Assembly (NCBI GenBank): GCA_032622095.1
Contig: CP136061.1
Span: 83,426,324 to 83,490,323, forward strand
Length of the DNA: 64,000 nt
Source of the DNA: Siphonodentalium dalli
Lineage: Eukaryota > Mollusca > Scaphopoda > Gadilida > Siphonodentaliidae
Direction of reading: 5' to 3'
Shown here: positions 11,113-21,235 of the stretch, in pieces
How the letters are laid out: the number at the start of each line of letters is the position of its first letter
Position numbering within the stretch: the first letter of the stretch is position 1
The notes under the pieces: generated by a model
Database searches by the model: none
Told to the model about the DNA's origin: nothing
Seen by the model: only the letters and a program-made list of their open reading frames with translations
Made by a program: the position numbers and the translations under genes

Positions 11113-11305
11113 TGAATCGAAGACCTCTGTCCGAAAATGCATATATCGATTAATATAGATTAAATTCGAATATGTGTTGGTACAAACATCGAAATAAAGT
11201 CAATATTAATTGACAAAAATGTTTCCGGACATGGGTCTTAAATTCATATTTATTATTTTTATACCCACGTAACTGTTAAATGAAGAGATAACATAACATA
11301 ATTGT
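11113..11305. mobile_element. MITE-A, internally deleted copy
   Basis: Both terminal halves are present in shortened form: atgaatcgaagacctctgtcc on the left and aataaagtcaatattaattga, gtttccggacatgggtctt and tatacccacgtaact on the right. The usual ~250-bp interior is missing. Confidence 0.65.
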
Positions 11306-11310
11306 TATCG

Positions 11311-11475
11311 GCTGTAAGTCAAAATGGCCTGTTATAAGTCACCATGAACTGTTATAAATCACTGTCGCATGTTATAAGTCACCATGACCTGTTATAAGTC
11401 ACTATGGCCTGTTATAAGTCACTGTCACCTGTTATAAGTCACAATAGCTTGTTATAAGTCACCATGACTTTTCGT
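11311..11475. repeat. Minisatellite, about 22-bp unit
   Basis: About eight copies of a unit close to atgacctgttataagtcacc, with variation in the middle bases. It is non-coding. Confidence 0.85.
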
Positions 11476-11517
11476 CGTCAGTTTGCTTGATTCAGTGTAA
11501 CCGACTTGTGTAAGTGT

Positions 11518-11876
11518 AACTTCAGACGACCACGATACACATCGTAAGTGGAGGAATTGGGCCTGACGAGATCGTGGATAGTTTGTTCAGACGATTGCGA
11601 TGTCACGTGCATTGTGATATCGTAGGTTGTTCTAAAGCATGTGATTGACTACAATCGACCATTTCCAGCTACGATTTTTACGTACACACGGCTGCGATTA
11701 CGTCGCAAGTGGAGGTAACCAAGGATACGCCACGATATCGCATCTAAAATCAAACACTGTCTGATATTATTTTTTTGACCTACGATATAGACGTAAGCAT
11801 GCGCACTCCATCTTCCTGTTACTGCCTACGACGGAAATCCTTCCACTTACGATTGAATCGTGGTCGTCTGAAGGTT
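11518..11876. mobile_element. Short TIR element with ttcagacgaccacgat ends
   Basis: About 355 bp bounded by ttcagacgaccacgat...atcgtaagtgg on the left and its inverted form ccacttacgat...atcgtggtcgtctgaa on the right. The inside carries more copies of cgat/atcg-type motifs and no open frame. Flanks gtgtaact and ggttcact are similar but not identical, so an old 8-bp duplication is possible but not proven. Confidence 0.7.
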
Positions 11877-11899
11877 CACTAAGTTCAGAGCGAAGGCAT

Positions 11900-12265
11900 T
11901 TAAATGGTTTATTTCCCTGTGAACCGGCTTATGCCCGCTCAAAGAGCATGAATGGGTGAATGATTTGCTACACAATCACATCGATACGGGCGATCACTGG
12001 AGTGGTCTTATCACACGGCAGGTTGCATGATTTGGTGAATGATTTCTGCAGATATCGCGTTGATACGGTCGATATCCGATGTGAGATGTCTTATGTTAGT
12101 CAAACTGTCAGATGGAGTGAACGAACGGTTTCTCACAAATGAAACATCGATGCGAACGGTCACCAGAGTGGATTCTCTCATGTCTCATCACGTGACCAGG
12201 CTGCTTGATTGTGTGAATGATTTCTCGCAAATATCCCACTGCTCCCAGAGGGTATCGTCTTGTGC
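11900..12265 (-). pseudogene. C2H2 zinc-finger remnant downstream of ZNF1
   Basis: Pieces of C2H2 fingers on the minus strand: His-Ser-Gly-Asp-Arg-Ser-His-Arg-Cys-Phe-Ile-Cys-Glu-Lys-Pro-Phe is readable near 12110-12180. Finger-like words such as gaatgatttct(c/g)(c/g)...atatc and gatacggtcgat occur throughout. Frameshifts and small deletions break the frame; one removes the first Cys of a finger. The fragment continues the ZNF1 array on the far side of the MITE at 12266-12738, so it was probably the C-terminal part of the same gene before the insertion. Confidence 0.7.
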
Positions 12266-12738
12266 TTAACCCATTACCCAACAAAACGGCCAAAAACGCC
12301 CAAAATAAAGCTTCAACAGCCTAAAATATCTTCGGTCTGTCTAAAGAACACCATACAAATATGGATATCATTGGAACCGGTTCATTGACCACATTGTGAT
12401 GGTTACAGTTATCATGAGTTATGCCCTGTGCCAATGCATTCTCTTATATATGCGAGTCGACGATATGTCGCCTCGCATATATTAGAGAATGCATTGGTCT
12501 AAAAAAAAAAAATTAACACTTTTTACCATTTTTTCTTTCATTCTTTAACAATTTTATAAATTTTTCTTACATTTTTTAACAATTGTTATAATATTTTTCT
12601 ACATTCTTTGACAATTTTATCATTTTTAACATGTGTTAAGCCAATGCGTTCTCTTATATATGCGAGGCGACCTATGGTCGACTCGCATATATAAGAGAAT
12701 GCATTGGCACAGGGCCGTGCTGTTGGGTAAAGGGTTAA
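12266..12738. mobile_element. piggyBac-type MITE with TTAA duplication
   Basis: Bounded by TTAACCCATTACCCAACA on the left and TGTTGGGTAAAGGGTTAA on the right, i.e. TTAA target duplications followed by CCC/GGG ends, as in piggyBac-family elements. Two internal 67-68-bp palindromes (about 12431-12498 and 12642-12708) read ccaatgcattctcttatata...gagaatgcattgg. The middle is T/A-rich and non-coding. It has split the zinc-finger array: ZNF1 lies to its right and remnant fingers to its left. Confidence 0.85.
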
Positions 12739-13847
12739 TCAAACATAACATAACTGCCCGATTGAGTGAACGATTTCTCAGTGTGAATCCTCTTGTGTGA
12801 GATCAAATTTCTCGACACGCTGAATGATTTATCACAAATATTGCATTGATATGGTCTATCTCCGGTGTGGAGCCTCTTGTGTCTCGTAAGATGGCTTGAT
12901 GTGGAGAAAGATTTATCGCAAATATTGCACTGATATGGCCTATCTCCAGTGTGGATCCTCTTGTGCGAAATCAAATTTGCCGATACACTGAATAATTTTT
13001 CACAAATATCACATTGATACGGGCGTTCGCCGGAGTGGATTCTCTTATGTCTCGTCAGGCTGCTCGAATCGGTGAATGCTTTTTCACAAATATCACATTG
13101 ATAATGTCGATCTCCGGTGTGTATCCTCTTATGCAAAGTCAAATATCCAGAACGGGTGAATAATTTTTCGCAAATATCGCATTGATACGGCCGATGGCCG
13201 GAGTGGATTCTTTTATGGCGCATCAGGTCGCTTGATCCGAAAAATGATTTCTCGCAAATATCGCACTGATACGGTCGATCTCCGGTGTGTATCCTCTTAT
13301 GTCTCGTTACGTCGCTTGATTTGTTGAATGCTTTGTCACATATCTCACACCGATACGGTCGATCTCCAGTGTGAATTCTCTTGTGTGCAGCCAAATGTCC
13401 TGACCGGGTGAATGATTTACCACAAATATCGCATTGATACGGCCGAGCGCCGGAGTGCATTATCTTATGTCTTGTCAGGTTGCTTGGTTGAGTGAATGAT
13501 TTCTGGCAAATATCACACTGATATGGTCGATCACCGGTGTGAATTCTCTTGTGTTCGGTCAAACTGCCAGAGTGAGTGAATGATTTCTCACATATGTCAC
13601 AACTATAGGGTCGATCTCCAGTATGAATCCTTTTGTGTGAAATCAAATTTCCTGACACACTGAATGATTTTTCACAAATATCACATTGGTATTTGCCGGA
13701 GTGAATTCTCTGATGTATTGTCAGGCCGCTTGATTTAGTGAATAATTTCTCGCAAATGTCGCACTGATATGGACGGTCTCCAGAGTGAATCATCCTATGA
13801 TTAATCAAATATAACAACAGCCCGGTTGAGTGAACGATTTCCCACAA
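12735..13847 (-). CDS. C2H2 zinc-finger protein ZNF1, 12 fingers
   Basis: A 370-residue frame made almost wholly of C2H2 fingers (Cys-x2-Cys...His-x3-His), 12 complete, joined by TGDRPYQC / SGDRPYQC linkers. Such arrays bind DNA in the nucleus. Finger 1 to finger 2 has a shortened linker (His-Ser-Gly-Lys-Tyr-Gln-Cys, losing two residues). The first ~19 residues carry only the second half of a finger, so the true N-terminus is probably upstream, where degraded finger sequence continues to about 14040. At the C-terminus the last finger lacks its Cys pair (His-Thr-Glu-Lys-Ser-Phe), and the stop codon is formed by the TTAA at the MITE junction. No KRAB, SCAN or BTB domain was seen. It is likely one exon of a truncated gene, and expression is unknown. 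Confidence 0.75.
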   Translation of the reverse strand: MWEIVHSTGLLLYLINHRMIHSGDRPYQCDICEKLFTKSSGLTIHQRIHSGKYQCDICEKSFSVSGNLISHKRIHTGDRPYSCDICEKSFTHSGSLTEHKRIHTGDRPYQCDICQKSFTQPSNLTRHKIMHSGARPYQCDICGKSFTRSGHLAAHKRIHTGDRPYRCEICDKAFNKSSDVTRHKRIHTGDRPYQCDICEKSFFGSSDLMRHKRIHSGHRPYQCDICEKLFTRSGYLTLHKRIHTGDRHYQCDICEKAFTDSSSLTRHKRIHSGERPYQCDICEKLFSVSANLISHKRIHTGDRPYQCNICDKSFSTSSHLTRHKRLHTGDRPYQCNICDKSFSVSRNLISHKRIHTEKSFTQSGSYVMFD

Positions 13848-14040
13848 ATATCACAACTGCATTTATACATGTCTACAGGCAATCGCCGAAATGAGTTATT
13901 TTATAATCTGCCAGATGGTGTGAATAAGTGAATGAATTTCCGCATATATCACATTTAAATGGTTTGTCACCGGTGCGAATAATCTTGGACATCTTGTGTG
14001 CAGTTAAATTCCCGAAGTTGTGAATAACTACTCACATACA
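13848..14040 (-). pseudogene. Degraded fingers upstream of ZNF1
   Basis: Finger-like words continue on the minus strand (catatatcacatttaaatgg, tttgtcaccggtgcgaat, tgtgtgcagttaaat) but the frame is interrupted. It reads as decayed 5' fingers or a mutated upstream exon of ZNF1. Confidence 0.5.
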
Positions 14041-14319
14041 TGATTATCATATTGATGTTGCCGATCAGAGTGAATCGGTTTAGTGAATATCCACCAAAGG
14101 AACACGAATTTGTCGTCACTTTTGAGTTTGAGACGTTCTGTCCGATGTATAGGCATACACGGACTAGCTTTGACAACTCAATGCTTTCACTAAATTATAC
14201 GTCCCCTCCATTTGTGCAGTGTTTAATTTGCCTCCTAGACCTACGACCTAGATCCAATTGAGAAAGAGAACCAGCTAGCAGATGTACAATCTCTACTCTG
14301 TTCCTTTGTCCCCGACGTC

Positions 14320-14374
14320 ATAAAATATTTGGTACCGACTATTAGATACACTTGTTGGGTGTTCTAGTTCGGGA
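14320..14374 (-). promoter_or_regulatory. Upstream block shared by three ZNF genes (ZNF1 copy)
   Basis: The sequence atatttggtaccgact, then ttagatacacttgttggg and tgttc (plus-strand spelling) recurs at 33494-33551 and 61758-61815, each time about 0.5-0.6 kb upstream of a zinc-finger array on the minus strand. Conservation among otherwise diverged flanks suggests a common promoter or 5' untranslated exon. Its role is inferred, not shown. Confidence 0.5.
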
Positions 14375-14483
14375 GCCAGGATGGATTTTAATTACACTAT
14401 CGCGCAAGGAAGGTTTGGTGCTCTCGATTTGTTGGCGGTGAAGGATCATTATGGAAAACTAATTTCTTAAGTTGCACATTCCT

Positions 14484-14965
14484 GGCGTTTAGGGGCCAGA
14501 TGGCCATCCAAAAAATGACTTTTAATTACACTATCGCGCAAGTCCACCATCTTCACATTGAATACTCTATTAGATCCTATTATCTTCACTGATCATAAAA
14601 ACATAACTTAATAATAAGAACGGAAATTTCCTGGCGTTTTCAAATAAGAAGGGGTCTTCCAAAAATGTCAAAATTTCACTTTTAATTACACAATCGTGCA
14701 AGTCCATCATTTTTTCCTGGAATAGTCTCCTGTATTCACTGATCATAAAAACACAACTTAAGAACGGAAATTTTACTGGCATTTTCATATAAGAAGGGGT
14801 CTTCTAATGGGACCCAAAAATTTCAAAATTTCACTTTTAATTACACAATCGCGCAGGTCCACCATTTTTACCTGGAATAACCTATTATGTTCACTGATCA
14901 TAAACACAACTTAAGAAAGCAAATTTTCTGGCGTTTTCATATAAGAAGAGGTCCATAGGTGGTAC
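14484..14965. repeat. Tandem repeat array, left outer end
   Basis: About three units of 145-150 bp. Each has ttttaattacac(t/a)atcg(c/t)gca, ccatc/ccatt, 'ttcactgatcataaa', 'acaacttaagaa' and ctggcgttttca..taagaag. A partial unit also lies at about 14398-14425. The units are inverted relative to 21236-21825. Confidence 0.8.
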
Positions 14966-15214
14966 CAAAAATACCCCACATATATGTAGTTCTTGGTGTG
15001 ACAATATATAATCATTTAGTAACTCAAGCTTAAAACATGGCATACAGAAGTGAAACATATTTCCTGTTTAAAAATAAAAAAAACATCAAACACTAAAGCT
15101 TCTTGGAACAATTACGTTTGATATTAATTGTCAAGATCGTAGAACATAAACACGGAAAGCTCCATTAAGCAATTGAGTTCGGCATCTATTGACATTTTGA
15201 CAATGAATGTATAT

Positions 15215-16420
15215 CTATGGGTCAATTTCGTCATCAGTGTCTGAGTCATCAGCACAACCAGGTATACGGCCATCGTCCGTATCATCGTTGTCACATTCCG
15301 GTTGTTCTGTGATTACCGACTTTGGCATATGTGGCCCATCGAACCAGATGATCCAATACGATCCATCAACAAGTTTCCATTCACTGCCAGGATCATTGGG
15401 CAGACTGTTATCAACCACAGCATGCCACATATTATTCACACACTTAGCCCTGTCAATTTGCTGATGCACAACAGACGTGCAAGGTGGAATACTACTCCAT
15501 ACAGTCCTTTCAGCTTTGATAACGGTCCGTTTTCATCCTTCGGCCCAAAAGCTTTCTAAAAACTTTGAATCTGTATTCGTTAATTGAGATGGGTTTGCGG
15601 GCACCATATAACGTACATGTATACTGTTCAAGCATCACGTACATTTCTTCTGAAACAGATCCTGAGACCAAGTCTGTAAATGCTTCAAGATATCGATCGT
15701 CGCGATCTATAGAAGAGCAAAAGGGCGTTTATTGCCCTTCCGAGCAAAAGCGGCCGTATAATCGCACCTGGTGTAGACGTTACGATAAAATTTGTATCTG
15801 CAGCTCGTACTACGATGTTACCAACGGGTATTTCATTATCAATATCCACCATGTGTAGACAAACCCTTGTGTCTGCCTCAGGATGATCACAATACAGACT
15901 GTTCATGGTCTGCTTCTCGACACTGCCATCGACAACAACAAACTTCACACACTCTTCGGCAAAGCCAAGGTACACGTCCCTGTCGATCAAGACATGTGTG
16001 TGGTGTGAAGAAGACCAATCTTTGGCAAAAAATCGAGGCAGCTGCTTTTTGAAAGATGTAGATTTCAATGCTTTAGACGTATATTTAGGGATCAACTGCT
16101 CAGGTTACCATGTATGTGACCTGCTCAGCACCTCTGCATTCTCGTTCACAGTCCTGGATGGAAGTTCCACGTATATATGTGTCGAACACCACGTCGATTC
16201 GTTTGGACGTTAGGTTTAATAGCATGTGAAGCACGACACGAGAGAGTGCACCATATGTCGGGGGAAAAGCCGTCGGTAGGCAGTGCAGCAGGAAATTGCC
16301 ACCGACGATGGCAGATAGAGAGTGGTACCGATGTCAATGGGTATTGAAGAAGGAATTCTATGTCATCTTCACGTTTAGTTGCGAGGATTGCTATTCTTCC
16401 TAGCATATCCCTCGTGTAGC
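15215..16420 (-). pseudogene. 'EADTR' family protein, left-arm broken copy
   Basis: Reading right to left, pieces appear in several frames. 16406-16146 opens with Met-Leu-Gly-Arg-Ile-Ala-Ile-Leu and a Tyr-Pro-Leu-Thr-Ser-Val-Pro-Leu-Ser motif. 16095-15685 has Ser-Phe-Lys-Lys-Gln-Leu-Pro-Arg-Phe, then His-Pro-Glu-Ala-Asp-Thr-Arg-Val-Cys-Leu-His, then Ala-Ala-Asp-Thr-Asn. 15469-15215 ends in Trp-Phe-Asp-Gly-Pro and an Asp-rich tail (Asp-Thr-Asp-Asp-Glu-Ile-Asp-Pro). The YPLSPVP, EADTR and DTD-type motifs match a widespread invertebrate/fish family I recall as uncharacterised and probably transposon-associated. Frameshifts separate the pieces, so no full product is expected. Confidence 0.5.
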
Positions 16421-16691
16421 GGAGCTCTTTAACAACATTTTTTCGCGCCCTTGTTTAAGAAGGTTTTCAGTTTATTTCTGGAGATGGGTCTCTCAACGCG
16501 ATCTGGATCACCCGTACATTCTTTCACAAAATCGTGCTGGAGTAACAATGAGAAGTAAAGCCGCACTTATCAGCGCTGCATTTGAACTATGTGGACTACA
16601 TACAACTAATGATGTCCGAGCTGAACTGACTGGCAGACTGACAGTAGGATTGATCGTGACAATGATGACCCCAACAAGCTTCTCATCTGTA

Positions 16692-17487
16692 TACACTCTT
16701 AAAAATATAGGTACTTCAGAGTACCTATGTAGGTACTAAGCTTTGTCCCAGGGGGAGTACCAACTTTTTGGTACTCTGGAGTACCAAAAGTTTAGGTACT
16801 CTAGAGTACCAAAATGTTTGGTACTCTGGAGTACCAACTTCTTGGTACTCTAGAGTACCAAATTGTTGGTACTCTGGATTACCTAATAATTATTCAAGTT
16901 CTACCCGGGCATTGTGCATATAATACCCACCCCGCATTTATGTCACCGAAGCCATGACGCTCACGATATGAGGTGCCAAGAAATAGATGCTTTCATGATA
17001 CGCCCTATATATTATCTGAAGTACCAAAATATCAAGACAGGTATTCTGAAGTATTTAGGTACTACGCATAGATCCAGAAATTTGATACTCCAGAGAACAA
17101 AACAGCCCTGATACCGGCAAATTTAACAATGTGACATGTTAGATTCCAAATTATGCTGCCGCGTTTAAACATCCAATTAAGTACAAAACCACAAAGACTC
17201 CCTTGCATAGTGCTAAATGAAATAATCCGACAGATCTACGACCGCGAGTCGACGGGCGGCCATTTTTCACTTTAATTTTATCGTTTGCACACGGCACTCG
17301 ATATTGACACACCCACGGTCTCACCCAATCAGCATGGAGACAACGATTGGCACTCTGTGGAGTACCAACTCATGTGGTTCTATAACGCTAAACAGGCTCT
17401 AAAGGCTTATAGTACCAAGCTGTCTGGTACTATCGCGGCTTTTGGTTCCATGGGGTACCTAAATCGATTGCTTTATTTGAGAGTGTA
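16692..17487. mobile_element. Element B copy 1 (GGTACTCYAGAGTACC array)
   Basis: About 796 bp bounded by tacactcttaaaa on the left and tttgagagtgta on the right: inverted ends CACTCT..AGAGTG, with TA on both sides. The left quarter is an array of palindromic ggtactctagagtacc-like words spaced 15-30 bp. A few more (gtaccaa, ggtactat) lie near the right end. The central part has no gene. Two more copies, in the opposite orientation, lie at 40891-41706 and 47658-48473. Confidence 0.8.
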
Positions 17488-17629
17488 CAGGCTAACGCAA
17501 ATCCATTTACTCTGAAAACAAACGCCCCCTTGAACGTACAGGCCAGTTTGCCTGTACTGAAATTAGCGATTCCTTATTAACAATAAGTTGGCAAGTTGGC
17601 AAACAGAATCACGACGATTTAACCATGAG

Positions 17630-18990
17630 AAAGAGCTCCGAGGGATATGCTGGGGAAAATACCAATCCTTGCAACTAAACGTGACGTTTACATAGAATTC
17701 CTTCTTCAATTCCCATTGACATCGGTACCACTCTCTATCTGCAAGACTGACGGTACAATGGCTCACACGGACAAGAGTTCATTATTCCCATTGCTCGAGG
17801 GGAAGGTCATTGACCATGGGACTCAAAAAGTCGTAGATGCTCACATCGTCGATGGCAATTTCCTGCTGCAATGCTTATCGTCGGCTTTACCCCCGACAAA
17901 TTGTTGACTCACTCGTGTCATGCTTCACATACTCTTAAACCTAAAGTCGTCCAAACGAATCGACGTGGTGTTCGACACATATGTAGAACCTTCCATCAAG
18001 GACTGTGAACGAGAACGCAGAGGTGCTGAGCAGGTCACATACGACGCGTGATAACCGGTCCTGATCAGTTGATCCCTAAAGATGTGTCTAAAGCATTTAA
18101 ATCTATATCTTTCAAGAAACAGCTGCCTCGATTTTTTGCCAAATATTGGTCTTCTTCACACCACACACATGTCTTGATCGACAGGGAATACACCTTCGCT
18201 TTGACGAAGAGTATATGTGGCGTTTATTGTTGTCGATGGCAATGTCGAGAAGCAGACCGTGGAAAGTCTGTATTGTGATCATCTGGAGCCAGACACAATG
18301 TTTGTCTGCACATTGTGGATGTTGATCATGAAATACCAGTTGGTAACATCGTAGAACGAGCTGCAGACACAGTTATACTCGTAATTCTATTGCATCACAT
18401 ACATACAGTTAAATCTATTATCTGGATGGATGTTGGTACAACTGGACGTGGTAACAGACGCTACGTGAAAGTTTCAGCTGTGTCTGAGGAAATATGAGAA
18501 ACTATCTGTTCTGCGCTGCCAGCATTTCACGCATACAGCGGGTGCTATTATGGAAGGGCAAGAAATGCCCTTTTGCTCTTCTTGATCCCGACGATCGATA
18601 TTCTGAAGCATTTGCAGACTTGGCCTCATGATCTGTTTCAGAAGAAACGTACGAGGCGCCTGAAGAGTATACATGTACACTATATGGTGCCCGCTAACCC
18701 ATCCCAATTAACGAATACAGATTCAAAGTGTTCTAGAATTTAAGCTTTTGGGCAAAGAATGAAAACTGACCGTTATCATAGCGTAAAGGACTATACGGTA
18801 GTAGTATTCCGCCTTGCAATTCTGTTTTGCGTCAGAAAATTGACAGGGCTATCTATCTGGTTCGACGGGCCACAGATGTCAGAGTCAGTAATCCCAGAAC
18901 AACCGGAATGTTACAATGATCACACGGACGATGAACGTGTACCTGGTTGTGCTGATGACTTCGACACTGATGACGAAATTGACCCATAAT
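17630..18990 (+). pseudogene. 'EADTR' family protein, right-arm broken copy
   Basis: Inverted counterpart of 15215-16420. 17647-17907 keeps a better N-terminal part than the left copy: Met-Leu-Gly-Lys-Ile, Phe-Pro-Leu-Thr-Ser-Val-Pro-Leu-Ser, then Asp-Gly..His-Thr-Asp-Lys-Ser and Val-Asp-Ala-His-Ile-Val-Asp-Gly-Asn. 18048-18278 carries Gly-Pro-Asp-Gln and Lys-Lys-Gln-Leu-Pro-Arg-Phe-Phe. 18315-18497 has the Asp-His-Glu-Ile-Pro-Val-Gly-Asn segment. The Glu-Ala-Asp-Thr-Arg site is mutated here. 18840-18989 ends with the same Asp-rich tail and stop. Frameshifts separate the pieces. Function is unknown; Asp-rich conserved motifs would be compatible with a metal-dependent nuclease fold but this is speculation. 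Confidence 0.5.
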
Positions 18991-19302
18991 AATGCATTCA
19001 TTGTCATCTGTTAATAGATGCCGAGCTCATTGCTTAATGAAGCTTTCCGTGTTTATGTTCTATGATATTGACAATTAATACCAAGCGCAATTATTCCACA
19101 AAGCTTTATTGTTCAAGGTGTTTAATGTTTTTTTTATTTTGAAACAAGAATATGTTTCAATTCTGTATGCCATGTTTTAATCTTGAGTTACGACATGCTT
19201 ATATATTGTCACACAAAAAACTACATATGTGTCTGTTGTACCACCCATGGACCTCTTCTTATATGAAAACGCCAGGAAATTTCCATTCTTCAGTTGTGTT
19301 TT

Positions 19303-20898
19303 CGGGTCTTAAGATACATTATAATAAAACGCAGGCAGTGTGGATTGATACCAAAGCAGATTGTACAGAAACTATATGTGACAGGTGGAAACTAAACTGG
19401 AATCCGGAGACATTTAAAATGCTTGGCATAGAATTTCACAATGACACTGAACGTATGATTGTTATTAATTTCTCAAAAGGTCTGATCCAATTGAAAAAAC
19501 ACTCTTGTTGCGTGGAGGAAACGCAATCTTACTGTGCTGGGTAGATTAACAGTACTAAGATCACTTGCTATTTCAAAACTAGTGCACCTTTTCTTAGCGC
19601 AACCAAATCCCCCGGACCAATTTATTAAAGATTTGAAAAAAACAATGTTTGGTTTTATTTGGAATAATGGACCTGATAGAATAAATAGAAAACAACTCAC
19701 CCAAGATTATACCGCGGGCGGATGCAAGATGGTTGAAATTAACTCGTTTATAAATTCTTTGAAAATATCATGGGTTAAACGGGTGATAACACAACAGTCT
19801 ACATGGGTTTCTGTATTAGAAAATTCTGCACCTATATTTCAAAATTGTTGGTACCTTATGGCACCTACCATCCTGAAAAAACAATCCAAATCAATTGATA
19901 ATCAATTTTGGAAAGATGTGATAAAAGCTTGGATGTTATACTGCGACAAAATAAAGCCGAAAACCCAGTGTGAATTTAAATCTCTACCTCTAATTAGCTT
20001 GGTAGACACTGTCAATTTTGTAGAACCTCGCTTGAAAGTATTCATGAAGGACAATATGACGTACATATCTGACTTCCAAGACTCGTCCGGAAATTTATTA
20101 ACACACGAAGACTTTATTTCATTACAAGGAATAAAACTTGATTTCTTGACGTATAATGGAATCATAAAATCTATAACAATGCGTGAAAAATCCCTAAGTA
20201 AAAGCGATAATATACTGTATCCTCTAGTTCCGTTTCAACTGAAATCCATACTTACGCCAAATTGTACTAAATCGGCATATAAACTACTGCTGCCCACAGG
20301 ATTGCCATATAAACAAATTCGTAAATGGGAAGCCAAAATGAACAAATCCCATACTACAGAATGGTGGACCGAGGTTTTCCGCTGTCCGTTCTATCATGCC
20401 AATGATGTTAAGATTAAATGGTTCCAGTATAGAATTAACACACGCATAATTTGTACGAACAAATTGTTAAAAACAATCAAAATTAATAACGACGATTCGT
20501 GCTCTTTCTGCAAAAACAATATTGAATCGATATCGCATATCTTCTGGGAATGCCCTATTATTCAAACATTCTGGAAAAATGTGGAGATGTTGGTATATAA
20601 TATCACAAGTTACAGAATGCATTTAACCGTAGAAATGGCAATATTTAGCACTTCGCCCGAGAAAGAGCATACACCATGGGTACGATTCTTCTTATTGTTT
20701 GTCAGATACCATATTTATAGATCAAAGTGGAACAACAATACACCAAATATTAATGGCCTAAAAAGACAACTAAACGCATATTTTCTGGCAGAACGTGTAT
20801 CTTACTATAATCAATGTAGATATAATCAGTTCATACGACGATGGTCCTATTTAGGACAGTTGCTTCTCGTTATTCGTTATGATATATATTTTTCATAG
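19303..20898 (+). pseudogene. L1/Tx1-like reverse transcriptase, C-terminal half
   Basis: The first ~65 codons are the post-palm part of a reverse transcriptase (Lys-Met/Leu-Gly-Ile-Glu-Phe motif). A frame change in the A-run near 19494-19499 shifts reading into the frame that continues to 20898. The 454-residue open part (from 19534) starts with Leu-Gly-Arg-Leu-Thr-Val-Leu-Arg-Ser-Leu-Ala, typical after the RT core. It carries a C-terminal Cys-x2-Cys-x8-His-x4-Cys knuckle at about residues 323-340, followed by Phe-Trp. The long intact tail suggests a fairly recent insertion. The L1/Tx1 clade assignment rests on motif recall. Confidence 0.75.
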
Positions 20899-21235
20899 TG
20901 CTGCTCTGGGATATTCCACACTGCCTGTGCGTGTTTATATAACAACAATATAACTTTACTATGACATATATAGACATCCTGATCTATAGATGTTTTCAAA
21001 AAAAAACCAAACAACCCATTATTATTTCAAATGACCATTGACTATATACACCTGTGTATTTGTATATGCCCTTCCCCACCTACCCCTCCCCACAAATTTA
21101 AAAAACAGACAAAAAGGCGGCAAAACAATTGATAAGAAATTTTTACAAATTGTATAAGATGTATATGTATTTGTTCTTTGTTTCTTTTCTTACCCTGAAA
21201 TTATTTTGTCTGAATAAAAATATTATAAAAAAAAA
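19303..21235 (+). mobile_element. 5'-truncated L1/Tx1-like LINE with 9-bp duplication
   Basis: The insertion is flanked by TTGTGTTTT at 19294-19302 and 21236-21244 and ends in tattataaaaaaaaa. Neighbouring tandem-repeat units show the uninterrupted target (taagttgtgtttttatgat). Coding sequence starts in mid-reverse transcriptase at Ser-Gly-Leu-Lys-Ile-His-Tyr-Asn-Lys-Thr-Gln, so the 5' end and catalytic YADD are missing: a dead-on-arrival copy. The 3' untranslated part is about 20900-21235. Confidence 0.85.

Noticed and set aside
11311-11475. CRISPR-like regular repeats
   Set aside because: Units are contiguous without unique spacers, and the window is eukaryotic.
15207-16213. Plus-strand frames opposite the left-arm 'EADTR' gene
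   Set aside because: No motifs; the minus strand carries the family signatures.
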